DNA of 64,000 nucleotides, taken from assembly GCA_035578175.1 (NCBI GenBank), contig JAQMRL010000001.1:437295639-437359638 (forward strand), given 5' to 3'. Shown in pieces: positions 56,358 to 64,000 of the stretch. Position numbers and translations under genes: made by a program. Within the stretch, counting starts at the first letter, position 1. Each line of letters opens with the position of its first letter. The notes under the pieces were generated by a model. It was given only the letters and a program-made list of their open reading frames with translations, had not been told where the DNA came from and did no database searches. The DNA is from Catonia carolina (lineage: Eukaryota > Arthropoda > Insecta > Hemiptera > Achilidae).

Positions 56358-57292
56358 TTTACTTTCTCTTGCCTATATAAATATATAGGAAGGAGAGTAT
56401 TGTTTTCATGTCGAATTTTCGAAATCGAGTTTTTACCGGATCTGCACGTTTTCAGACTCCCTGAACCCAAAAAAACATGTTTTTAGCGATTGGTCTGTGT
56501 GTGTGTGTAAACAAAATACCTCAAGAACGGCACATCGTACGAACTTGAAACTTAAGTTACAAACCACTACCGGACCCGACACGAACATTTTCATCAAAAT
56601 CGGTCAACCGGAAGTAGTAGTTTATTCGTATAATTTTTCACTTTTTTGCAATTTTCTCAAAAACTGGTCCTACGATTTTTTTTAGAGTCACCTGGTTTAC
56701 TTAATTTTTTATGCTCTACAAGATATCAAGATAGGGTAGGCGCCATGTTTGCTGAAATTCTTGGTGAGGCTGTTTTTACGTAAAAAAGTGTTGTTTTAAG
56801 ATTACGGCCTTAATAGTCTATGTATTATAGCGCAAAAATTTATATAATAAAAAATGTAGAGAATTTAAAATCCTACAACTTTTATTTCAAAATTTTTTTG
56901 TGTAACGCTTAGTTTAGCGGTAATTAGCCGATTTTCTGTTTTTTTTCTCACGAAAACGTGTGAAAAATCGATTTTATTAATATTTCGGCCTCAGTACGCA
57001 TTTTACGACAAAAGTGTATATAATAAAATTTATAGAAAATTAATAGATCTACAACTTTTATTTATAGCATTTTTCTCTACAGAGCCTAGTTTAGCGTGAA
57101 AGAGTGATTTTCCGTATTTTTAAACCAAACGTCGATTTTCATTTTGCGTCTTTCACTCATGATTAAAATTAGGTTATGTTATTGAAGTTAGTTTTATTGT
57201 TTATTTCTAATATTTTATTAATAATGTTAGGTTTATTGCTAATTATTTGCATTGGCAAGTGAAAGTTGTGTGAGTGTTTCACACCAGATTAT
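56358..57292 (+). repeat. Repeat family D, full length
   Basis: TACTTTCTCTTGCC to GGCAAGTGAAAG and GTGTGAGTGTTTCACACCAG. It ends 136 bp before the next exon. Confidence 0.87.
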
Positions 57293-57428
57293 TTTATTAA
57301 GTCTGAGCTTTCATTTCTTTGTCCATATACTACCTGCAGTTACAGTTCTATGTAGCTTTTCTTTCTAATCCTCTACTCATAACCAAAAATTGATATTAAA
57401 ATTTTCTTATATTATTTGTTTTTTTCAG

Positions 57429-57664
57429 CAACCGCATGGGCGATTCTTACGAATAAGTGGTCGTTTATACTATACCCTGGTTTGTTATTTAAACCTTGGA
57501 GATTGTATTATGGATTAATGGGTCTGCCGAGCTTAACTTGTTGTTTGCTACTAAATTTTCTACCAGAAAGTCCAAAATTTTTATTAGCAAAAGGTGATAA
57601 ATTAAAAGCTCTTGAAGTATTACAAAAAATATATAAGGAAAATAATAAAAAGGAACATTTTTTT
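57429..57664 (+). CDS. SV2-like copy 2, helices 5-6 and PESPKF exon
   Basis: 236 nt after TTTTTTTCAG and before GTAAGT. It reads helix 5 end, KPWRLYYGLMGLPSLTCCLL for helix 6, then NFLPESPKFLLAKGDKLKAL and LQKIYKENNKKEH. PESPKFLL is the diagnostic motif after helix 6 in SV2 and organic-ion MFS transporters. The exon ends in seven T before GT; six T would give the phase the next two exons need. Confidence 0.93.
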
Positions 57665-57819
57665 GTAAGTTGGAGATATTTATTCTATAGGAATATTTGT
57701 ATGATAATTTATTTTGTACAACTAAATTCAGCTTTACTTTATTAGTTTTTTGTTTGGATGTATTTGGTATTATTGCATTATTTTATTGATGTTTATTAAA
57801 ATAAATTAGCATCGAATAC

Positions 57820-58373
57820 TTAGTACGAGAGTAAGTCAATTATTATCTGCAATTTAGTTATATTTTTGTTTAGGTTGGCCGTACTGTCGTTTTGCGTTGA
57901 TGACGCATGCTTTGTTTAATTGTGGTTATGTATTTTATGTATGCAAGTTTCACGCTGCTAGGTTAGTTTCGTTATCGCTATCGTGCTGTTAATCATGGCT
58001 GCTCCGCTTTCTATTTGCACCAAAGAAGAGCAACGTTCAGTGATCCGTTTTTTGTGGTCGGAAGGTGTATCGGGGTTATCCGAAATTCATAAAAGATTTT
58101 CGGTACAGTACGGAAACAGTGTTTTGCCACAATAGAGTGTCTAAGAATGGATTAAAAAATTAAAAAATGGTCGCACAAGTGTTATGCACGATGAAGGAGC
58201 CGGACGACCGTTTACCCCCGTAAATGAAGAAAACATTGAGCATTCACGTGAAATGATTCTCTCAGACAGACGAGTAACTATTGACGAAGTGGCACATCGT
58301 CTGCAAATTAGCCACGGTTCTGCCTACGAAATCATTCACAACACACTTGGACTAAATATTACCTCAGAATGAG
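57820..58373 (+). mobile_element. Mariner (Mos/SETMAR-type) N-terminal fragment
   Basis: An upstream terminus-like ACGAGAGTAAGTCAATTATT is followed at 57994 by MAAPLSICTKEEQRSVIRFL and, after one stop, by SVXEWIKKLKNGRTSV and VTIDEVAHRLQISHGSAYEI, the paired helix-turn-helix region. The catalytic domain is absent. Confidence 0.82.
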
Positions 58374-58850
58374 ATGTTACCTCGCCGTATTACTTCAGAA
58401 TGTGAAATGTTGCAAGAGTCACCAGAGATGGTCAGAGACAGGCTAAAACAAAATATTCGTCTCCAACGATTTTGTCTCCAGACAAAATTCTGTGTGTGGC
58501 CAGCCTACCACATCAATATTATGACATTTATATGTAACAAATCCAGTATAAATTCACAAATTTACCTCAATAAAAATCAAATCAAAAATTAACCATAAAA
58601 TTACAACTTTATTGCGAAAACGAAGAACATTTTGTTAGTTTGATCATGATGTAATCTAAATAAGTTGCCCTACCCTAATTAAAGTAATGTATACTATTTA
58701 TTAGGTAGTATGTAAAAAATATAAGGAAATTTTGTTTTATTTGGTAAAAATCATTAGATTACGCTTATGGAAGTATGTAATGGTGATTACTAATAAAAAA
58801 TAATAATAAGTAAACTACTAAACTAATGATTAGTTGAAATTGTGTAGTTT
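58360..58850 (+). repeat. Local repeat K, copy 1
   Basis: CCTCGCCGTATTACTTCAGA through TAAGTTGCCCTACCCTAATT and CATTAGATTACGCTTATGGA. It recurs at 59515-60430 (split by a SINE) and, in part, at 62025-62235. The short ORFs in it are not supported as genes; function unknown. Confidence 0.75.
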
Positions 58851-59090
58851 AATTAAAATAATTGTTTAGTTAATTGTTAAATTGTTTGAATCATAAATAC
58901 ACAGTGGCCATAAATATGGATTTCGATGTGGGCAAACTTCTTTCCGGTTTCATTTCTGGTCAATTGGATGTGATCAAAACTTACAAACTGGCCTTTATTT
59001 CTCCGAACGTATCAATAATAATAATAATAGAACACAATACCCAAATTTTCATCACAAGCCATAACTAATACTTAAATATTGTTGTTGTGT

Positions 59091-59480
59091 TGTGTAGGTC
59101 ATCAGCCGAAAGGCTGGTTTGAACCTCTAGAGGTTTTACTAAGTAAAACGAGGAGTGAGGTGGTTTACCATTGCCAAAACTCACTGAGTGGAAAAGTATG
59201 CTTATCAGCAAGCCGAGCCCTCTGAAAAGCACAAATTTTCCACTCTGCAAATGATACCTTAACTTCATTCACCACAGGGTCTGGCTGTATAATGAAATTC
59301 ATTACTTTCAAAGGAGATAACTCTGATTAGTGTCTTTTACACCTCTACCTCTTCTGTTCTTAAATATTTCAGTCATATAAGTGACTAACTATGTGATAAG
59401 AAACAGAACTATTTTTTTTAGCCCTGGACCAAACAGATAGAGTGCAATTAAAATAACACTCCACCTGCCCGTTTTGGGCA
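59091..59480 (-). mobile_element. SINE-like family B, full length
   Basis: Exact TACTTAAATATT repeats at 59079-59090 and 59481-59492. Confidence 0.93.
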
Positions 59481-59514
59481 TACTTAAATATTACTTCATC
59501 ATAATAGTTAAATA

Positions 59515-60430
59515 TTACCTCAGAATAAGATGTTATCTCGCCGTATTACTTCAGAATGTGAAATGTTGCAAGAGTCACCAGCGATGATCAGAGACAGGCT
59601 GAAAAAAACTATTCGTCTCCGACGATTTTGTCTCGAGACAAAATTCTGTGTGTGGCCAGCCTACCACATCAATATTATGACATTTACATGTAACAAATCC
59701 AGTATAAATGCACTCATTTAACTCAATAAAAATCAAATAAAAAATTAACCATAAAATTACAACTTTATTGCGAATAGGAAGAACATTTTGTTAGTTTGAT
59801 CATAATGACTAATATTGATGACATATATTGAGATTATGACTAAATACTGCCCATAACAGACAGGTGGAGTGCCAAATTATTTATACTCAATCTGTTCATT
59901 GCAAGGCTAAAATAAATAGTTCTGTTTCTTATCATATGGTCAGCCAATTAAATGACTGAATCATTTAAGAACAGAAGAGGTAGAAGTGTAAAAAACACTA
60001 ATCAGAGTTATCTCCTCTGAAAGTAATAAATTTCATTATACAGCCAGACCCTGTGGTGAATGAAGTGAAGGTGTCATTTGCAGAGTGGAAAATATGTGCT
60101 TTTCAGAGGGCACGGCATGCTGATAAGCTTACTTTTCCATTCAGTGAGGAAGGCAATCGTAAACCACCTCACTCCTCATTTTACTTAGTAAAACCTCAAG
60201 AGGTTCAAACCAGCCTTTCGGCTGATGACCTAAACAACAACAATGACTAAATAAGTTGCCCTACCTTAAATTAAGTAATGTGTAGATTTAGTAGTACCTA
60301 TGTAAAAAATATAGGAAATTTGTGTGTTATTTGATAAAAATCATTAGATGACGCTTATGGAAGTAAGCAAGAGTAATGGTAATAAAAAGGTTAGCTACTA
60401 AAGTAATAAGTTGAAAAGTAATGAATTTAA
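59515..60430 (+). repeat. Local repeat K, copy 2, interrupted by family B
   Basis: Parallels 58360-58850 on both sides of the SINE at 59847-60242. Confidence 0.75.
59847..60242 (+). mobile_element. SINE-like family B, full length
   Basis: Exact ATGACTAAATA repeats at 59836-59846 and 60243-60253; copy 1 of repeat K shows the unoccupied site near 58650. Confidence 0.93.
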
Positions 60431-60549
60431 GATAGTGTTAATGTAGACAGTTAATATAGATAGTGTTTTATAAACTGATAAGCCGACTTATCGGCTTATC
60501 GGTCTTACTTATCAGTTTTACTTTGACATTTTTTATACTACCTTTTTAG

Positions 60550-60595
60550 CTTCCTGGATGCAGTTATAAAAAAGATGAAGCGCTACTCAAGTCTG
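60550..60595 (+). CDS. SV2-like copy 2, linker exon (tentative)
   Basis: 46 nt between CCTTTTTAG and GTACGT. Read in the phase that fits the next exon it gives LDAVIKKMKRYSSL, a basic stretch suited to the long cytosolic loop. That phase requires the previous exon to end one T shorter. The uncorrected phase gives LPGCSYKKDEALLKS and then clashes downstream. Confidence 0.55.
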
Positions 60596-60771
60596 GTACG
60601 TAGTGAAGTTTTACAACATGTCAGGCCACGTTTTGAAAATGTTTTTAAACTAAATCTTTGTCATTCAAGCCATAAAGACAAACAATCAAATGTTTTTCTC
60701 CTCAATGACTATCATAATTTTGTAATATCTATTGACAAAATCTATTATGTTTGATTTTTTCTGTTAATTAG

Positions 60772-60944
60772 ATAAAAAATATAGAAATAAATGAGGAAGA
60801 AAAATTAGTAAAAATAGAAAAAAATAACAACAAAGCCTTGGCATTTCTTAATTTAATGTGGGAACAAACTATTCCGTTATTTAAATCGCCGCACAGATTA
60901 AATTTGTTTTTGGTTTGCTTCACCCAGTATCTACTGTATCTCAG
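60772..60944 (+). CDS. SV2-like copy 2, loop and start of helix 7
   Basis: 173 nt after TTAATTAG, phase 0, ending before GTAATA in phase 2. It reads EEEKLVKIEKNNNKALAFLN then LMWEQTIPLFKSPHRLNLFL and CFTQYLLY. W(D/E)QT(I/V)PLFK.PH before helix 7 is characteristic of insect SV2-like transporters. Confidence 0.9.
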
Positions 60945-61271
60945 GTAATAAATGCATAATTTTCATAAAAAATTATTTCTTAATTTTCTTAGACAAAAAA
61001 ATCAAACCAATTAATCAATCAATCTCTCAGTCAAAAATTTGAAATGAAAATAATATTGATGATGGATTTAGGGAAAACAATAAAAAGGAAATTGTAGAAG
61101 AAAATTATTATAATTTAAAATTAATTGCAGATTTCATGGTAATGTATTTGGTTGATATTTTTATAAACCAATCATAATTCTTAAGCTAAAAGAAAATTTA
61201 GTTCTGCTCAAATTTCATTCTGATCCTCTAGAAACTGGGATAACTTGAATAATCAGAAATCAGAGGAATTT
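60945..61271. other. Intron or degenerate exon
   Basis: An open stretch at 61043-61138 (IDDGFRENNKKEIVEENYYN and then LKLIADFM) ends before GTAATG and could be a broken exon of copy 2, but no clean acceptor-phase match exists. Confidence 0.3.
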
Positions 61272-61388
61272 TTTCGGTTTAACGTCCGACTGTTCTGCAA
61301 TTACTGCAATGACTGTTCGGTGAAGGATGAAATGATTTTTGTAACGTACGAAAATATGCCGTGCCTGAATGAGATTCGAACCCAAAAT
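61272..61388 (-). mobile_element. tRNA-derived SINE C fragment
   Basis: GGTTTAACGTCCGACTGTTC to GAGATTCGAACCC; the box A side is lost. Confidence 0.75.
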
Positions 61389-61436
61389 CAGTGGATAGAA
61401 CAAATTTTTCTCCTACTTCTGAATTATCTAGCTATT

Positions 61437-61549
61437 TACGTTTTATTATTCTTATTATTATTATTATTTTTATTATTATTATTTTTATATTATTATTATA
61501 ATTATTATTTTTATATTATTAGACTATTATTATTATTATTATTATTAGG
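61437..61549. repeat. (TTA)n microsatellite, impure
   Basis: Tandem TTA/TTATTT triplets with interruptions. Confidence 0.9.
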
Positions 61550-61847
61550 GTCTGTGTGAAAAACCATGTTTATCCTCGGCTTAATTCTAAAAATATCTTC
61601 AAATTGTGCCCTTTTCTTGTTTGTTTTAATTGTCCTTATTTGGTTTTTTCTTTGTTCTTATAATGGCTGCCTTCTAAAGGCCTCCAATTTTGGTTTAATA
61701 ACGGTATATTAAGGCTTTTGCTGTTCTGGCGTGATCTCCCCGATCGATCAGTCATTCCAATTTCCACTTTAGAAATTCCCTTGGTGTGGATAGAGTTAGC
61801 TATAATAATATTGTCATAAAATATGTTATGACAATTACATGTAATAA

Positions 61848-62015
61848 ATGCTCGCCTCTCATCATGCGGTCCTGGGTTCGAATCCCACTCAGGCACGGCA
61901 TATTCTCATACGTTACAAAAAATAATTTCATCGTCCATTGTAAACAGTTACACCCCAACGTCGTCGCTAATGACCGTTGTAGTTGATGCGACGTTAAATA
62001 AATAAATAAATTAAA
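61848..62015 (+). mobile_element. tRNA-derived SINE C, LINE-tail subfamily, 5'-truncated
   Basis: Starts inside the head at GCTCGCCTCTCATCATGCGG, box B GGGTTCGAATCCC, and ends GTCGCTAATGACCGTTGTAG then GATGCGACGTTAAATAAATA. Confidence 0.87.
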
Positions 62016-62024
62016 TTTAAAAAA

Positions 62025-62235
62025 AATTAACCATAAAATTACAACTTTATTGCGAAAACGAAGAACATTTAGTTAGTTTGATCATGATGTACTTAAATAA
62101 GTTGCCCTACCCTAATTTAAGTAATGTATATGTTTTGTAGTATGTAAAAAATTTAGGGGAATTTTTTTTATTTGGTAAAAATCATTAGATGACGCTTATT
62201 GAAGTAAGCAAGTAATGGTAATAAAAAGGTTAGCT
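62025..62235 (+). repeat. Local repeat K, copy 3, partial
   Basis: TTACAACTTTATTGCGAAAA through AGCTACTAAAGTAATAA matches the other two copies. Confidence 0.75.
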
Positions 62236-62239
62236 ACTA

Positions 62240-62560
62240 AAGTAATAAATTGGAATTTATTATTATTAATGTATCGGCTGTTCTTAAGCATCCAGTCACC
62301 ACAACCCAAAACGCCATTCATTTGAATAGTTCTTCATCCTTTAGACTCCTCCTCACCAAAACTCTCATAACACAATACGTCCAATTCTTTCTGGGTTGTA
62401 CTTGCTTACTCCTTACGGCTGAAACCCTTAGCCAAATCTTCTGTGGAAACCGGTTCTCCTCCATGCTTTTCAGATGTCCGTACCAGATGAGTTGTCTTCC
62501 TTCAATTCTGTCGCTAGCCTACACTTCAAAACTGTAGCCAGCCATTTTGAATCACTTTTG
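62240..62560 (-). mobile_element. LINE C-terminal fragment
   Basis: The minus strand reads LIWYGHLKSMEENRFPQKIW and PRKNWTYCVMR, the zinc-knuckle-like end of many LINE ORF2 proteins. Confidence 0.65.
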
Positions 62561-62631
62561 AATCAATTTTTGAATCACTTTGTACATATGGATGGGCACT
62601 CACCATGATGAAATATGAAAGTTACGTGAAG

Positions 62632-62872
62632 ATATTATTATTATTAGTCGTAAAGCTCCCGAAGTGGAAAACGCTAAGTTAATCTGGTTTGTTTTTGGGA
62701 TTTCTTGTCCTTTTTATCCGCCCACCAGTTTTTCATTATTTGTGAGAACTCTGCTTTTCTTTGTTCACTCCACTTTGTTCCGGTTCTTGGAGCTTTTTTC
62801 TCTGGTTTAACCTCCCATTTTTTACCTCTTGTTAAACTTTTTTAATTTTTAATTTTAATTTTTTAACTTTTT
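62632..62872 (-). mobile_element. LINE 3' fragment with (ATT)n tail
   Basis: GGTCGTAAAGCTCCCGAAGT... matches 29072 onward; tail at 62632-62647. Confidence 0.7.
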
Positions 62873-64000
62873 ATTATTATTATTATTGGCGAATTCTCCT
62901 TGGATAGAAGACGTTAAGCATCATGACTCAGTTTCGTCATTTGTTTTTCTTATTGGTCCAGTAGGCCTTCATTGTTTCCGAGAAAGCTTTTTTGCGGTTT
63001 TCAGACCACTTTGGTCTAAACTGATTCTCTCTTGAGGGCTCTGAAACTTTCCACTTGTCTACCTTGTGACGGAATAAGTTCTTATTAAAAATTTCAGTTT
63101 GATGTACATTTGCGCTTTTTAGGTCCTTACGAATTTCGTCCAGCCAAGGTGTTGAAATTTTAAGTGTTGTTATATATTCAATTATTCTTTTTGTTAGCCT
63201 ATCCTCCTGCAATCTGTTAAAATGTCCAAAGAACTTCAACCGCCTTTTACGCATGTCAATTTCAATGTTTGAACAGCTCTCTGTTGTTTTGTTGGATTGC
63301 AGCCTATACCCATCTTCTGTAAGTCGAGCCCCTAGAATTTTTCTAATAATTTTTCTTTCCTCCTTTTTGATTTCTTCGATTTCGTGTTTCCTGTTAAGTA
63401 CTAGTGTTTCGCTTGCGTAGAGGACCATTGGTTTAATAACTGTGTTGTAGTGCCGAATTTTAGTTTGTCTTGACATGGATTTTTTGTTGTAGAGATTTTG
63501 AACTAATCCTAGAGCTTTTTTCATTTTTTGGAGACGATTTTGTTGGGAAATTCTTTCAAGACCTGTTGGTTCAATGAATTCCCCCAAATATTTGAAGTAT
63601 GGAACCTTGTTTATTCTACCATATTTTGTCCTCAAGCTTATGATATCCATTTTTGAGGATATGAATTCCGTTTTCTCAAATGAGATTTGTAGCCCTACTT
63701 TTTCAGCACATTCCTTTAATGTCTCAAGCTGCTTGATGGCGGTCTTTTCGTCATCCATTAATATAGCTAGATCGTCAGCAAAGGCGAGGTATGGTATGGA
63801 TAGGTTGTTTCTGGGAAAACCAAGTTGTACTGGCTTCCACTGTCCATATCTCTTCAGCTCTTTCTCCCATTCTTCCATGACTTTGTCCAGAACGACGTTG
63901 AACAGAAGCGGAGAGAGTCCATCACCCTGCCTTACACCTGTTCGAATTTCAAAGGGTTCTGAGATTTTAAGGGTCCCATGAATTTTACCTTAGATTTTGT
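62873..64000 (-). mobile_element. LINE with reverse transcriptase, runs off the window
   Basis: The minus strand is open from 63989 to 62937. It starts with IHGTLKISEPFEIRTGVRQG, DGLSPLLFNVVLDKVMEEW, then AFADDLAILMDDEK with the catalytic FADD and a tail with LYASETLVLN and RRLKFFGHFNRLQEDRL. A TAA at 63990-63992 interrupts the frame just upstream (CAA would fit). The 3' tail is (ATT)n at 62873-62887. It belongs to the same group as the fragments at 29049 and 62632. Confidence 0.85.

Larger units (their letters stand above)
35129..60944 (+). pseudogene. SV2-like MFS transporter gene, copy 2 (3' end not in window)
   Basis: Exons match those of copy 1 in order and phase, and copy 2 adds the central exons copy 1 lacks: PESPKFLLAKG after helix 6, a linker exon, and an exon with MWEQTIPLFKSPHRLN before helix 7, all typical of SV2-like transporters. 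Problems: the first coding exon (35129-35163) is out of step with copy 1 and its donor GTAAGT has become GGAAGC; the helix 1 exon has one extra T; the exon 57429-57664 ends in a T run whose length does not give the phase needed downstream. Either a decaying duplicate or, for the T-run errors, sequencing error. Helices 7-12 would lie in later exons, not found up to 64000. Substrate unknown. Confidence 0.75.

Noticed and set aside
58374..59721. Duplicate ORFs starting MLPRRITSECEML or MLSRRITSECEML
   Set aside because: They lie in local repeat K, are short, and show no family resemblance; repetition alone explains the shared frame.
61043..61138. Next exon of transporter copy 2
   Set aside because: An open stretch ends at a usable donor, but an in-frame TGA (61040) and no phase-matching acceptor; the expected helix 7 motif is absent. 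Kept only as a note.

Overview
The window is AT-rich animal nuclear DNA: genes are split into short exons by long introns with GT-AG borders, and nearly everything else is transposable elements (TEs). There is no bacterial gene layout. An arthropod, probably an insect and perhaps a hemipteran, is suggested by the element types (tRNA-derived SINEs, Tc1/mariner-IS630 transposases, RTE- and Jockey-like LINEs, gypsy LTRs) and by the insect-style SV2-like transporter exons. The species is not identified from sequence alone.

Host content. Two head-to-tail copies of one SV2-like major facilitator transporter gene lie on the + strand. Copy 1 has recognisable exons at 2597-2633, 2926-2982, 6758-6919, 9837-9998, 17136-17257, 21765-21924, 24024-24147 and 26392-26483, followed by an AATAAA. 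Copy 2 has exons at 35446-35502, 44299-44461, 46614-46776, 50730-50851, 57429-57664, 60550-60595 and 60772-60944, and its 3' exons lie outside the window or are lost. Introns are also alignable between the copies, so a whole-gene tandem duplication took place. Copy 1 lacks the central exons (PESPKF exon through about TM9) and has two one-base deletions. Copy 2 has lost the splice donor of its first coding exon, has one inserted T, and probably has one more T-run error. As read here neither copy encodes a complete transporter.

TE landscape. 0-2.6 kb: a 155-bp tandem array, SINEs, and a large non-coding repeat (family D) with a long (CA)n. 2.6-26.5 kb: copy 1, whose introns carry a 1.8-kb LTR-like insertion, a 63-bp minisatellite, several SINE families, a TTAA-flanked inverted-repeat element, a GC-rich solo LTR, a mariner derivative and an almost complete RTE-like LINE (17.9-21.1 kb). 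26.5-35.4 kb: intergenic, with a second GC-rich solo LTR, LINE fragments, a hAT-like element with 8-bp target duplications and a rearranged mariner-like element. 35.4-61 kb: copy 2, with further DNA transposons, a gypsy 3' LTR with integrase remnant, four more family D segments and Jockey-type LINE remnants. 61-64 kb: SINE and LINE fragments ending in a LINE reverse transcriptase that runs off the window.

Most unusual signals. (1) Two solo LTRs (10474-11093 and 27901-28485) each carry a TATA-type promoter and, about 400 bp downstream, a canonical replication-dependent histone 3' stem-loop, doubled in the second LTR. (2) A tRNA-derived SINE family shares its 3' tail with a LINE fragment in the same window, a candidate SINE/LINE partnership. 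(3) A SINE-like family with (AAC)n tails, present 11 times and often with exact 9-12 bp target duplications, keeps the same roughly 70-codon open frame. (4) Several near-perfect palindromes mark fold-back events. The paralogous introns serve as natural empty sites that date individual insertions.
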